NCBI RefSeq assembly: GCF_002019695.1
Contig: NZ_KV917376.1
Location: forward strand, 4,102,974-4,166,973
DNA length: 64,000 nucleotides
Reading direction: 5' to 3'
DNA from: Evansella clarkii
Lineage (GTDB): Bacteria > Bacillota > Bacilli > Bacillales > Salisediminibacteriaceae
Shown here piece after piece: positions 44,973 through 54,413 of this stretch. Below the pieces are notes generated by a model, which was not told where the DNA came from, made no database searches, and worked only from the letters and a program-made list of their open reading frames with translations. Positions within the stretch are counted from its first letter, which is position 1; each line of letters starts with the position of its first letter. The position numbers were made by a program, and so were the translations under genes.

Positions 44973-46070
44973 TTAATAAGTAGCTGATGGTGTCTTAATT
45001 CTCAGTTCCGACTCTTTCTTTTTCACAAGAGGGATAATTTCTTCCCCGAATCTCTGTAAATCTTCCTCATAGTGGAAATGTCCGGTTAGAACCAGATCTA
45101 TTCCGATTTTTTTAAGTTCAATGATCCTGTCGGAGACCTGTTCTGCAGTGCCTATCAGACCTGTTTTAAAGCCGTCATTGTACTGCACAAGATCATCAAA
45201 GCTTGAATTTGCCCACATACCATCTTTTTCTTTAGTCGATTGCCCTGCTTCTTTTACCGCGTCTTTAAAGCCTTCCACTGCTTTTGTATCAGCGTTGGCT
45301 ACTATATCTCTCAACAGCTGCACAGCTTCTCCCTCCGTATCGCGAATGATTGCGAAGCCGTTCGCGGCAAACTTTATCTCATTCTCTCTTCCTTCATTTC
45401 TCGCAAGAGCTTTTACATCCTCAATTTGTGCCTTAAAACCTTCCAGTGTATTGCCGTTCATAAAATACCAGTCGGAATATTTAGCAGCCATCTTTCTGGC
45501 AGCTTTAGAGTTCCCGCCCTGGAAGACTGGCGGCCGCCCATTGACAGGCTTTGGTTTCAAAGGAGCTTCATTAATGCGGTAAAAGTCCCCTTTAAATGTA
45601 GTCTTCTCCTCTGTCCACATTGATTTAAGCACCTGAATGAATTCTTCCGCTCTCCTGTATCTTTCATCATGTTCAAGCCAGGGCTCTCCGTAGCCAGTAA
45701 ACTCCTGCTTCAACCACCCGCTCACAACATTTAATGCTGCACGCCCGTTACTTATATTATCAAGGGTGGCAATCATCTTCGCATATACTCCCGGATGCCA
45801 GAGGCCAGGATGTACAGCTGTTATAAGGTTTATTTTCTTAGTTACGCTTGCCAGTGCAGCAGCCAGCGTAATAGCCTCCAGCTGATTTTCCGCACCATAA
45901 CTCGCAATAAATCTTGTCTGCAGCAAAGCATAATCATAGCCTGCTTCTTCCGCTATTTGTGCGTATCTTTTATTAGATTCGAAATCCCAGCCTGTTTTCT
46001 GGGGGAGGTTCGAAACTACAAGCCCTCCGCTAACATTCGGTACCCAGTATGCAAATTTTAAGTCTCCCAT
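44973..46070 (-). CDS. sfnG: Dimethyl sulfone monooxygenase-like (SfnG) LLM flavoprotein
   Basis: 365 aa, FMNH2-dependent monooxygenase of the SsuD/SfnG family. The N-terminus FAYWVPNVSGGLVVSNLPQ, RAALNVVSGWLKQEF, EPWLEHDERYRRAEEFI and SDWYFMNGNTLEGFKAQ fit SfnG, which converts dimethyl sulfone to methanesulfinate. It lies under a SAM riboswitch, consistent with sulfur-starvation use of organosulfur compounds. GAGGAGG ribosome site. Substrate could be another sulfone or sulfonate. Confidence 0.85.
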   Translation of the reverse strand: MGDLKFAYWVPNVSGGLVVSNLPQKTGWDFESNKRYAQIAEEAGYDYALLQTRFIASYGAENQLEAITLAAALASVTKKINLITAVHPGLWHPGVYAKMIATLDNISNGRAALNVVSGWLKQEFTGYGEPWLEHDERYRRAEEFIQVLKSMWTEEKTTFKGDFYRINEAPLKPKPVNGRPPVFQGGNSKAARKMAAKYSDWYFMNGNTLEGFKAQIEDVKALARNEGRENEIKFAANGFAIIRDTEGEAVQLLRDIVANADTKAVEGFKDAVKEAGQSTKEKDGMWANSSFDDLVQYNDGFKTGLIGTAEQVSDRIIELKKIGIDLVLTGHFHYEEDLQRFGEEIIPLVKKKESELRIKTPSATY

Positions 46071-46174
46071 ATTATCGTCCTCCTCATAATTAATTTGGAC
46101 GAAAGGCCTGTGGTATAATGAATTTTGCCAGGCTTCTTTCGTCTATGCTGGTGAAGTGAATAGTCTGGTTCCCT

Positions 46175-46203
46175 GAGAAAAAGGTGTTGCCGCACCTTTT
46201 CTC
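46175..46203. other. Extra hairpin between the S-box and sfnG
   Basis: GAGAAAAAGGTG-ttgccg-CACCTTTTCTC stem lies 30-60 bases beyond the riboswitch terminator. The T-run follows it on the plus strand, so it may end rightward transcripts or structure the sfnG leader. Confidence 0.6.
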
Positions 46204-46237
46204 ATTTTTTGTTTTTGATCCGCCTCCTTGCCCGAAC

Positions 46238-46418
46238 AAAAAACCCCTCTTCTCAAAATGAATGAGAAAAGGGGCTGAAATTCAGAAAAAAGATTTCTGT
46301 CAACTCATTTCTCATCTATGGAATAATTACTATTATTCCTCTGAAATTGGCACCGTGTACCGTCGTACTGGTTGCCGAGGCTTCACAGGGTCAGTCCCTC
46401 CGCCTCTCTTGATAAGAA
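46238..46418 (-). ncRNA. SAM-I (S-box) riboswitch with terminator
   Basis: The minus strand from 46418 carries the S-box signature: TTATCAAGAGAGGCGGAGGG, ACTGACCCTGTGAAGCCTC, GGCAACC and a later GGTGCCAA. It ends in a terminator (GCCCCTTTTCTC pairing with GAGAAGAGGGG, then TTTTTT) at 46238-46274. SAM binding would stop transcription before sfnG. Confidence 0.93.
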
Positions 46419-46444
46419 AACATATTAAATTGATAATTAAACTC

Positions 46445-46473
46445 AGTTTAATTCTTCTTTTTTTATTCGTCAA
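46445..46473 (-). promoter_or_regulatory. Promoter of the S-box/sfnG transcript
   Basis: -35 TTGACG and -10 TAAACT with a 17-bp A-rich spacer (minus strand), about 30 bases before the riboswitch. Confidence 0.75.
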
Positions 46474-46558
46474 GGATTTTGTCTGAAAACACAAAATAGT
46501 CCTATTATTCAATGCATACCTTTCTTCTTATCTGCCTTTATTATAAATAAAGTTGCTG

Positions 46559-47800
46559 TCAGTTTCTGTTTGCTGCTGTATTCTCAATTCTCTCGCTTTG
46601 AGAACCGGAACCGAAAGGCTCTGGTATATGAGGACGGTCTGTGTCAAATGGGATGGCAGGCGCAGTGCTTGGCTGCCCTAATTGAGACCACATTCTCTTT
46701 TTACTGCCGTCAAATGTAGCTGCTGAAACAGAGCCCATTGGGATGCCATTAATAACCGCATCTGAATCTATCCAGTAAGTGCTCTCCAGACCAGGTTCCT
46801 GATCTTCAGATATCTTTACAATACGCTGGACATTTAATTTGCCGGACTGATCATCCAGAAGGCTCTGCGCACGGTCCAGACGCTCATCTGTTGAAACATA
46901 CCAGCTCCACCGTTCATTAGAGCTGTTTTCAGTAAGAGTATCAAACTGCTCCATTCCCGGCAGAATATAATGATTTGTGTGAGCCATCGCTTCATCCACT
47001 ACCCAATAGACCGCTGAATGGTTTGCAGTAGTTTCCACCCAGGCTCCTTCTTCACTGTCAGTCACTCCATAAGCGGAACCTGAAGCTCTCGGCAGCTCTT
47101 CGATAAACTGCACCCCTTCTCTTGCGTCAGCTGCTGCTTCAAGAGCCATGCGGATCACTGTCAGGTTTCCGTACCCGCTTCTGGAAGTATCCCATGTAGA
47201 TAGTACATTGTTACCTACAGAGACACCATGCTCATTCACTCCCATAGCAAGCCCCGTGGAACCTGCACTCGTAATGCCAATGTAGCTGTAGCCATCTTCC
47301 GGATCTGCCTGAACTACTACTTGTGCTGCTCCTCTGCTAGCATCCCGGTTTTTATGGTAGTAGGCATTACCGCTTTGTGTCGCCGTACCAGTAGCTATAA
47401 CTGTCGTACAGCCATCACCGATTATTTCTTCTTCCAGGGCGTTAAAGGCGAGTAAGTCTCTGTAATCCGCCTCCGCACTTTCCGCCATTGCTTTCAGCTG
47501 TTCCAGCATCTCTGGGTTTGCCTTGATTAAGAAGTCTTCATATTCCACAGCAGCCTCACTCAATTTTTCCTCAGTAAAACCTGTCTGCTCTGCCATCGTA
47601 TGAAATAAAGACAAATTTTGCTGTATCTGGCTCTTTGCCTGCTCGCCATATTGACTGCCGATTTCTTCGTGGCTCCCTCTCAGATAAAGGACTGATTCGT
47701 CATTATTTTTCTCTGCTTCAGCTTCTCCATTAAATAAAATAGCCAGTGGTGCGACACCTATTAAAATGATCATTAATAATCTTAAAATAGTCTTTTTCAT
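46559..47800 (-). CDS. Secreted C45-family Ntn-hydrolase (acyltransferase-like)
   Basis: 413 aa. Signal peptide at 1-29, then a C45/AAT family domain related to isopenicillin-N acyltransferase and phospholipase-B-like proteins (LRGSHEEIGSQYGEQAK). The predicted nucleophile is Cys131 in GDGCTTV, exposed by self-cleavage in this family; NRDAS and a late PMGSVSAATFDG are also seen. The exported location suggests hydrolysis of an acyl amide outside the cell. Substrate unknown. Confidence 0.85.
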   Translation of the reverse strand: MKKTILRLLMIILIGVAPLAILFNGEAEAEKNNDESVLYLRGSHEEIGSQYGEQAKSQIQQNLSLFHTMAEQTGFTEEKLSEAAVEYEDFLIKANPEMLEQLKAMAESAEADYRDLLAFNALEEEIIGDGCTTVIATGTATQSGNAYYHKNRDASRGAAQVVVQADPEDGYSYIGITSAGSTGLAMGVNEHGVSVGNNVLSTWDTSRSGYGNLTVIRMALEAAADAREGVQFIEELPRASGSAYGVTDSEEGAWVETTANHSAVYWVVDEAMAHTNHYILPGMEQFDTLTENSSNERWSWYVSTDERLDRAQSLLDDQSGKLNVQRIVKISEDQEPGLESTYWIDSDAVINGIPMGSVSAATFDGSKKRMWSQLGQPSTAPAIPFDTDRPHIPEPFGSGSQSERIENTAANRN

Positions 47801-48088
47801 TTCTAAATCCTCTCCTCTTTAATTATTGGTTTAAAATAACCCAGGGTCTGGATCTTTCTGTTTTTACCTCCTTCCAATTTGTTTCTACACTGTTATTCTC
47901 TATCAATGTAATTTGTTGAACAATAGGACGATACTTGGTTATAGAATTGAAGATTTTGTGTTTATCCCTAATTTTAAGAGGGTTTCTGCAAAGTCATAGC
48001 TGTTTGGCGGTCGAAAGGTACAGGGAAGTTTACCCAATTCCCTTTACTGCATAAAATTCAGAGGGAAAATACCTACTAAGGAGCATTA
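47801..48088. other. Intergenic stretch
   Basis: No gene seen. On the minus strand a strong GGAAGGAGGT (near 47869) is not followed by a start codon at usable distance. Confidence 0.5.
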
Positions 48089-48124
48089 AAAAACCCCCTT
48101 TCTCTGCATAAGAAAAGGGGGTTC
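48089..48124 (-). terminator. Terminator after the SDR gene
   Basis: Minus strand GAACCCCCTTTTCTT pairs with AGAAAGGGGGTTTTTT. Confidence 0.9.
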
Positions 48125-48188
48125 AAAATGATATAGGTCGGAAACACCAATACTACAGGCTTGAGCCAGTTAATTATAATAAAACTTC

Positions 48189-48953
48189 CTAATCCATCAC
48201 AAGCCCGCCATCTACAACAAGATTCTGCCCTGTAACAGAGCGGCTCCACGGTGACGCAAAGAACAAGATCGCATCTGCCATATCTTCCGGAGTTGTCACT
48301 TTCTGCAGAGGTGTACTATCTTTGATAATCTGAAAAACTTCGTCTGGAGTAGCTGCACTGGCGTCCGTTTTTTCCAAAAGTCCCCCGGAGACCATATTAA
48401 CGGTTATATTATCAGGACCAAGATCCTTTGCCATACTCCTCGTGAACCCGAGAAGTGCTGCTTTTCCGGTATTATAATCATGATAGGCAACGACAGGGTT
48501 CTGGACAAGGTTCGTTCCAATATTAATCACTCTGCCGTACCCTGCTTCGGCCATCCCTTTCCTCGCTGCCTGCACAGTATTTAAGGATGCCTTAACACTC
48601 CCTTCCAGTTGGATATGATAATCTTCCCATGAGACAGCACTGCTGTCTTTTCTGTTAGCTGCATCAAATTTAAAGCCAACGAGGGCGTTATTTACGACCG
48701 TAGTCACCGGCCTGCCAAAATGCTTCTCTGCTTTCCGGAATATTCCTTCTACTTCTTCTTTTACTCGTACATCGCCCTGAATCGCAATTGCCTTGTCCTT
48801 GCCAATCTCTGCTGCTACCTCTTCAGCCAGCTCTTTGCTTGAGTAGTAGTTTATGACGACTTTTGCACCTTCACGTCCAAAGGCTTTTGCGATGGCTGCT
48901 CCTAGACCTCTGCTGCCCCCTGTAACTAATACAATCTGGTCACTAATCTGCAT
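48189..48953 (-). CDS. Short-chain dehydrogenase/3-oxoacyl-ACP reductase-like
   Basis: About 254 aa from the ATG at 48953 (AGGAG nine bases upstream). Rossmann motif TGGSRGLG, NNALVG for NNAG, and catalytic Tyr-Lys in YHDYNTGKAAL. The usual Ser position reads NIGTNL, with Thr instead of Ser. C-terminus GQNLVVDGGLVMD is standard. Substrate unknown. The gene lies about 110 bases after thiF in the same direction and may be read through from it. Confidence 0.85.
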   Translation of the reverse strand: MQISDQIVLVTGGSRGLGAAIAKAFGREGAKVVINYYSSKELAEEVAAEIGKDKAIAIQGDVRVKEEVEGIFRKAEKHFGRPVTTVVNNALVGFKFDAANRKDSSAVSWEDYHIQLEGSVKASLNTVQAARKGMAEAGYGRVINIGTNLVQNPVVAYHDYNTGKAALLGFTRSMAKDLGPDNITVNMVSGGLLEKTDASAATPDEVFQIIKDSTPLQKVTTPEDMADAILFFASPWSRSVTGQNLVVDGGLVMD

Positions 48954-49066
48954 ATCCTTCATCTCCTGTAATTTTAATAGCTTCATAAGCTCTTTATTTA
49001 TTTGCAATCATGCTGCATTTATCACGAGGGTGCTTCGGGAACGGAAATATTAATCGATGCATTTTA

Positions 49067-50092
49067 TTATCCTAAATAACGATGGTAAAGTTTCCTCGCT
49101 TCACTTATATCCTTTGTTCCATGGACAAGGACACGTCCATCCTGAAAAACTACGAGTCTCTGTTCACCGGCTGTAAAAGAAAGCAGAAAATCATTTTTAA
49201 CAACTTTTCCGCCCTGTTTTGCCAGAAGGCCAGCTGTACTTTCAAGGTTCAGATCCTGCCGCTCTGGCGGCCGGATCTGAACAGTATCTCTGCCGCATAA
49301 TACGGCAGTTTTTGTTTGGTTGTCTGTATTCAGATAAGGATACTCTGGTTTTTCGCCGCATGATAAGCAGCCTGGTTTTTTCATTTTTTCCACATTAATC
49401 GCTGCATGCTGATTTCTCCATAAATCAAAGGAAACGAGCTTCCTCCGGATTGCGGCAGTATCACCAGAAAGAATTTTCAAAGCTTCAGAGGTTTGATAAG
49501 CGACTACCATTTGCACCGCAGGGCTGATAATACCTGCCGTGTCACACGTCATTCCGCCCATTGGCACTGTTTCCATGAGACAGTTCAGACAAGGCGTTTC
49601 TCCAGGCAAAACAGTATAGCTGATTCCGTAACTGCTTACGCAGGCGCCGTAAATCCAGGGTATTCCTGCTTTCTGTGATATATCATTAATGGTCATTCTC
49701 GTATCAAAATTGTCCGTTGCATCCATGATAAGATCCACACCGATAACGAGATCTTCTATTTCGGCAATGGACACGTCCATAATTTTTGCCTCGATTACAA
49801 CCTCTGAGTTAATTTGCTTCAGGCGTTTTTCTGCTGCGGCAGCTTTCGGAATCCGCTCTTCCGCGTCAGCTTCCACATACAGCTGCTGGCGCTGAAGATT
49901 ACTCCATTCCACATAATCACGGTCTACAATTGTCAGTTTGCCGACCCCGGCACGGACGAGAGCCTCTGCGCTTCCCGTCCCCAGGGCCCCTGCTCCTATA
50001 ACAAGAACATGTTTATCCATGATCTGCTGCTGCCCTTCCACCCCAATAGGCGAAAACAGTTCCTGACGTGAATAACGTCCGTTTACGCTCAC
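49067..50092 (-). CDS. thiF: Thiazole biosynthesis adenylyltransferase ThiF
   Basis: 341 aa, E1-like enzyme that adenylates the ThiS C-terminus. Nucleotide motif [30 protein letters not shown], and two zinc CxxC pairs (CLNC ... CLSC). The C-terminal ~75 residues form a rhodanese-like or regulatory tail as in MoeB-type proteins. GTG start overlaps the thiG stop by four bases (GTGA). Last gene of the TPP-controlled operon. Confidence 0.93.
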   Translation of the reverse strand: MSVNGRYSRQELFSPIGVEGQQQIMDKHVLVIGAGALGTGSAEALVRAGVGKLTIVDRDYVEWSNLQRQQLYVEADAEERIPKAAAAEKRLKQINSEVVIEAKIMDVSIAEIEDLVIGVDLIMDATDNFDTRMTINDISQKAGIPWIYGACVSSYGISYTVLPGETPCLNCLMETVPMGGMTCDTAGIISPAVQMVVAYQTSEALKILSGDTAAIRRKLVSFDLWRNQHAAINVEKMKKPGCLSCGEKPEYPYLNTDNQTKTAVLCGRDTVQIRPPERQDLNLESTAGLLAKQGGKVVKNDFLLSFTAGEQRLVVFQDGRVLVHGTKDISEARKLYHRYLG

Positions 50093-50856
50093 CCGATACT
50101 CATTCCTTCCATCGGGCTGCTCGCAGTAGCATAACGCTTTTTAGGAATTCTCCCAGCTTCAAAGCCAAGACGCCCTGCTTCAATGGCCAGCTTCATAGCT
50201 TCTGCCATTTTCACCGGATCCTCTGCACCGGAAACTGCTGTGTTTAAAAGAACACCGTCTGCTCCCATTTCCATGGCAATGGCAGCGTCAGACGGGCTTC
50301 CGATTCCTGCGTCGACGATCACAGGGACACTTGTCTGTTCAATTATAAAGCTTAAGTTGAGGGGATTAATGATTCCCTGCCCTGAGCCGATTGGCGACGC
50401 ACCTGGCATAACTGCATGGCATCCCATTTCTTCAAGGCGCCTCGCCAGCAGTACATCATCAGAAGTATATGGAAGCACGATAAATCCTTCCTTAAGAAGT
50501 TCCTCAGATGCCTTCAATGTTTCTACAGGATCAGGCAGAAGCGTTTTCTGGCAGCCGATAACTTCAACTTTGATCATGTCGCAAAGCCCTGATGCTTTTG
50601 CAAGCTTCGCTGTACGTACTGCTTCCTCTGCTGTTTTTGCCCCTGCAGTATTCGGGAGCAGTGTATATTTTTCTGTATCTAATTTTTCAAGAAAATTTGG
50701 CTGGCTGGATTCAAAAATATTCATTCTCCGTACTGAGAATGTAAGAATCTCTGTTTCTGAAACATCAACTGCTTTCTTCTGTATATCAAAATCAGGGTAT
50801 TTTCCTGTACCTAATAGTAATCTTGATTTAAATTCATGCGATCCAATTTTTAACAT
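50089..50856 (-). CDS. thiG: Thiazole synthase ThiG
   Basis: 255 aa TIM barrel. Forms the thiazole ring from deoxyxylulose phosphate, ThiS-thiocarboxylate and dehydroglycine. [11 protein letters not shown] at the start, Lys in MIKVEVIGC as the imine-forming residue, and [35 protein letters not shown] ribosome site lies inside the end of thiS. Confidence 0.96.
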   Translation of the reverse strand: MLKIGSHEFKSRLLLGTGKYPDFDIQKKAVDVSETEILTFSVRRMNIFESSQPNFLEKLDTEKYTLLPNTAGAKTAEEAVRTAKLAKASGLCDMIKVEVIGCQKTLLPDPVETLKASEELLKEGFIVLPYTSDDVLLARRLEEMGCHAVMPGASPIGSGQGIINPLNLSFIIEQTSVPVIVDAGIGSPSDAAIAMEMGADGVLLNTAVSGAEDPVKMAEAMKLAIEAGRLGFEAGRIPKKRYATASSPMEGMSIG

Positions 50857-50857
50857 A

Positions 50858-51061
50858 TTATCCGCCTCCTACGAAGTGTACAAGCTCAATTTTGTCTCCA
50901 TCAGAGATCTTTCTCTCCTGATGGTTATCTTTTTCAAGAATGTCTCCATTCACTTCCACGATTACTACCTTTTTATCAATATCGAAGTGCTCGAGAAGAT
51001 TTGTCACTGTTGACACACTGCCGGGAACTTCAATTTTATCCCCGTTAACAATCAGTTCCAT
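50858..51061 (-). CDS. thiS: Sulfur carrier protein ThiS
   Basis: 67 aa, ubiquitin-like; ends HFVGGG, and the terminal Gly-Gly is the adenylation and thiocarboxylation site. ATG at 51061 behind GGAGGTGA (a GTG three codons earlier overlaps that site). One base separates it from thiG. Confidence 0.95.
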   Translation of the reverse strand: MELIVNGDKIEVPGSVSTVTNLLEHFDIDKKVVIVEVNGDILEKDNHQERKISDGDKIELVHFVGGG

Positions 51062-51091
51062 GTTGTTCACCTCCTGCTTTAAGCTGCTGAG

Positions 51092-52234
51092 CTAACTTCT
51101 CCCTGCTTCCGCGTACCTGTTTACTGAAGCACGTGCAGGCAGAAAAGGAGAAAGGTCGATTTCCGGCTGTTTACCTTCGATTAAATCTGCTATTACCTCC
51201 CCGGTTACAGGAGAAAGTAGTATTCCATTTCGAAAATGTCCGGTGGCCGTATAAAGCCCTTTGTACAGCGGATGCTCTCCCAAGTACGGAAGGCCGTCGC
51301 CTGTCTGGGGGCGTATGCCGGCCCACGTGCTTTCCAGTTCTCCTTCTGTAATTGCCGGCATGATATTTCTCGCCTTTTCCATTAATGTTAAAATACCGTC
51401 CATTGTTACTTTCTCGTTAAAAGTATCCGGCTTAACGGTAGCACCGACAACGATGCGGTTTCCTTTTTTTGGTACAATATAACAACCATGAGAAAAGATT
51501 GTACCCGTTGCTAAAGGACGCTCTGTGATTACACTAAAGCACTCTCCTTTTACAGGATAAGCATCAAGTTTAAGGCCAGATGCAGCCATAACTTTGCTGC
51601 TCCATGCCCCGCCTGCAATAATGACATGATCACTTGTAAATTCGCCGCTATCTGTAACAACCCCGGTTATTTTTCCGCAGCTAAACTGAAGGGACTGCAC
51701 CTCGGTATATTCTTTTATACCAGCTCCCAGGGCAGCGGAGGCCTTAAGGAAAGCTTCTGTGAGGGCCGAGGCAGATACATGTCCATCCTTTTCAATGAAC
51801 ATAGCTCCAGTAACCGCTTCCGATAAAGCTGGCTCTATGCTCCTCAGCTCATCCTGGTTCAGCCATTCCGCCTGATCCCCAAGACGTTTCTGTAACTCTA
51901 TGATTCTTTTATAATCCCTGGATTCCCGTTCATTCAGTGCAATCTTGTACATCCCTTTATTTTTCAGCTCGATATCAATTCCGGTAATTTCTTTAAGTTC
52001 GTCAGCAAGGTTCCCAAACATTCCCCTGCTTTTTCGGGCCAGCTGAAAAAGAGGCCCGCAATCGTTCAGTTCAGCCTGTGCAGCAAGCATTCCTGCTGCC
52101 GCACTAGATGCTTTCTTCCCCGCTCGTCCTTTATCCAGCAGAAGAACATCATATCCTCTATTAGCAAGATGAAATGCAATCGATCCGCCGATTATCCCTC
52201 CGCCAACGATGATTGCCTCATAATTTCTTTTCAA
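51092..52234 (-). CDS. thiO: Glycine oxidase ThiO
   Basis: 380 aa FAD enzyme giving dehydroglycine for thiazole formation. Dinucleotide motif VGGGIIGGSIAFHLA near the N-terminus, AAAGMLAAQ, WAGIRPQTGDGLPYLG and ATGHFRNGILLSP. TTG start nine bases after AGGAGG, overlapping the tenI stop. Confidence 0.94.
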   Translation of the reverse strand: MKRNYEAIIVGGGIIGGSIAFHLANRGYDVLLLDKGRAGKKASSAAAGMLAAQAELNDCGPLFQLARKSRGMFGNLADELKEITGIDIELKNKGMYKIALNERESRDYKRIIELQKRLGDQAEWLNQDELRSIEPALSEAVTGAMFIEKDGHVSASALTEAFLKASAALGAGIKEYTEVQSLQFSCGKITGVVTDSGEFTSDHVIIAGGAWSSKVMAASGLKLDAYPVKGECFSVITERPLATGTIFSHGCYIVPKKGNRIVVGATVKPDTFNEKVTMDGILTLMEKARNIMPAITEGELESTWAGIRPQTGDGLPYLGEHPLYKGLYTATGHFRNGILLSPVTGEVIADLIEGKQPEIDLSPFLPARASVNRYAEAGRS

Positions 52235-52899
52235 GCTCTGTCACCTCCTGATGTTCGTTCCAGCTGTTCCCTGTATCTTCTGGCTGCTTCAACCGGATCA
52301 GCAGCTTCTAAAATTCCTGACATGACTGCAACCCCGGCTGCTCCCGCCTCAATCACCTGTTTTGTATTTTCCGGAGTGATTCCACCGATAGCGATAACAG
52401 GGAGTCGTGTTTTTTGAGTGATTTCTTTTAATTGCTCTGTTCCTCTGGGCCGTACGCCTTCTTTTGATTTAGTTGAAAAAACATGGCCGAACACCAGATA
52501 ATCTGCACCTTCTGTTTCAGCGTCCTCTGCTTCTTGCAGTGAATGAACAGACCGCCCTGCAAGTAAATCAGGAAATACCTTTTTTACAACGGAAGGGCCC
52601 AGAGAATGATATGCCAGCTGGACACCTTTTACTTTAGCGGCGGCGGCTGTATCCACCCTGTCGTTTACTATAATTTTTCCCTTTGGTACCCCCTGTTGTA
52701 CTAAAAGGCTGATAAGCTCGTAAATTTCACTAGCTGTTCTTTGCTTCTCCCTAATGTGGACAGCGGTTACTAAGGGATGAATTTTTCCGCATATTGCTGA
52801 AAATTTCGCAGCAGACTGCCGTCCTGTGGAGATCACGTGGAGTCCATAGGCCGCAGATTTCATATCATTCAGGGGGCTCTCTCTACAGCTCCCTGCCAT
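52231..52899 (-). CDS. tenI: Thiazole tautomerase TenI (ThiE-like)
   Basis: 222 aa from the ATG at 52899 behind AGGAGGAG. ThiE/TenI TIM barrel: ICGKIHPLVTAVHIREK, VNDRVDTAAAAKVKGVQL, SLGPS and VFSTKSKEG, with GGITPENTKQVIEAGA. The B. subtilis order tenI-thiO-thiS-thiG-thiF and the ThiE-like but divergent site favour TenI. tenA and thiD, which border these genes in B. subtilis, are absent. Confidence 0.88.
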   Translation of the reverse strand: MAGSCRESPLNDMKSAAYGLHVISTGRQSAAKFSAICGKIHPLVTAVHIREKQRTASEIYELISLLVQQGVPKGKIIVNDRVDTAAAAKVKGVQLAYHSLGPSVVKKVFPDLLAGRSVHSLQEAEDAETEGADYLVFGHVFSTKSKEGVRPRGTEQLKEITQKTRLPVIAIGGITPENTKQVIEAGAAGVAVMSGILEAADPVEAARRYREQLERTSGGDRA

Positions 52900-52937
52900 T
52901 TTCTCTCCTCCTGATTCCTTTCTCATTTATATAAACC

Positions 52938-52978
52938 AAAAAAGCCACCTCCCATTACTTACATGCTGGGAAGTGGCT
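52938..52978 (-). terminator. Riboswitch-controlled terminator before tenI
   Basis: Minus strand GCCACTTCCCAGCAT pairs with GTAATGGGAGGTGGC, followed by TTTTTT; it stands between the TPP aptamer and tenI. Confidence 0.9.
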
Positions 52979-53015
52979 GCTGTTAAAAATCTCTCCTGTT
53001 AGATCTACGGCAACT

Positions 53016-53136
53016 CCACTTCCCTACGCTGGCATAAACCAGATCAGGTTCAAAGGGTCTTAAAGTCGCTCTTTAATCTCAGCCTGTCGCAACAGCGGTC
53101 AAACGCTTGCGCTAAATAAGGCACCCCTAGTGGATG
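53016..53136 (-). ncRNA. TPP (THI-box) riboswitch
   Basis: Minus strand contains CCACTAGGGGTGCC, GGCTGAGA, GACCCTTTGAACCTGATCTG and GCCAGCGTAGGGAAGTGG, the TPP aptamer core in correct order. With the terminator that follows it would switch off tenI-thiOSGF when thiamin pyrophosphate is plentiful. Confidence 0.96.
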
Positions 53137-53330
53137 TATCTATTCAATTATTAAAGCTCTTATAAAAATAGAGTAACATGTTTTTAGTGAATATCAAAGT
53201 ATTATCTGCTGTTCGTATATTTATAGCATAAACATGTTGGAATTGCTGGAATAGCATAGGTTACTAGAGAGATTATCATGTTGGAATGTCAATGTTATTG
53301 ATTATCGTTGGCACAGGTGACTTGAAGGTA

Positions 53331-53427
53331 TTCGTTCCCTAAGAACTCCTAAACCACTCCCTCAAGGAACGAATCAACAGCTTTCGTTCCCTCAGAACTC
53401 CTAAACCACTCCCTCTGGGAACGAATC
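53331..53427. repeat. Two tandem units bounded by inverted TTCGTTCC/GGAACGAA
   Basis: TTCGTTCCCT starts at 53331 and 53383 (52-bp period). Each unit contains the same AGAACTCCTAAACCACTCCC and closes with GGAACGAATC, so the ends are inverted (8 bp). The rest of 53137-53330 and 53428-53554 shows no gene; the TPP transcript promoter should lie just right of 53136. Confidence 0.88.
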
Positions 53428-53554
53428 TATCTCCTGCTGATTCTTTGCCTGCTCCAATGCCCCAAATTATGCCTTACTTCTAATGAGGCCGCTGGTCTCG
53501 CACAGAAGTGATGCTGACAGAGCTTGTGCCATAACGATTGCTCTTTTTTTAATG

Positions 53555-54158
53555 TTATAAATCAATGGTAAAGTCCATTCTCTCGCCAACGGTTTCATAA
53601 TCCTCATCATGTGGCCCATCGATAATCCACCTGATCGAGGTGATTTCTTCATCAATTCTGTCTGCAAGAAAAAACACTTCCCCAATCTTCTTCACATTCC
53701 CAAAGAATTCTCCCCCTACATCATCTGACAATAACAAATTGGAGCTAATTTGCTGACCAGTGTTTGTGGTAATTGTTGACTGATTAGGATAAAAACCAAG
53801 GTCTTCTTCCGATACATTTTCTGCATCAATATGAAAAGTAAAAACTGTTGCTTCTGAAAGTCCGTTAAAAAAATCAGCAAACTCCTCATTTATATCAAAA
53901 TCAGCAATCTGAACGGCATTTACTGTGAGCCTCATCTCCCCGCTCGTTTCAGTTATATCCAGCTCCGTTTCTTCTTTCAGAATCGTAAGTGTCCCTGCCT
54001 CCGATTCCCTAATTTCGTATTCTTCTTCATTTAACATATCCGTGACAGGAGGCTGCGCGCCTCCTGTCTGCTGGTCCGTCTCCGGCTCTTCTCCCTGGCC
54101 GCACGCGGAAACAACGAGAAGGAGACATATAAGGATGGATAGGACATGTTTTGTTCAT
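53555..54158 (-). pseudogene. Secreted lipoprotein gene with a frameshift in the signal peptide
   Basis: A good GGAGG site precedes ATG at 54158, but that frame (MNKTCPIHPYM) ends after about 43 codons. The frame encoding a lipobox (LSILICLLLVVSACGQ) and the rest of the protein (to 53555) has no start codon. Removing one A from the AAAA run (54149-54152 on the plus strand as TTTT) would join them as MNKHVLSILICLLLVVSAC. The mature part is acidic, about 175 aa and not recognised (LTVNAVQIADFDINEEFADFF ... SIRWIIDGPHDE). Confidence 0.72.
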
Positions 54159-54413
54159 TACAAATCCTCCAGTCAATGTGCATTGAAAATTTTACCGTCT
54201 CACTTAATTAAGTCTTTTTTATTTTTTGCATATATTTTTGAATTACTATATATTTATCCAGGAAATTTCTCCCTCGCCCTTTTTTGTTCGCAAATTATCC
54301 ATTGTAATTATCAGAAATTAATTATATGTATAAGATAAGAACTTTTTCGTGCCGCAAAAAAGCAGAGGCTGTTCAAGGATTCTTTTATAAACGAACTGCT
54401 GGGGGAGAAGGAA

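Noticed and set aside
46143-46205. 20-codon ORF between the S-box and sfnG
   Set aside because: The AGGAGG is about 17 bases from the ATG, too far, and the ORF lies in a hairpin.
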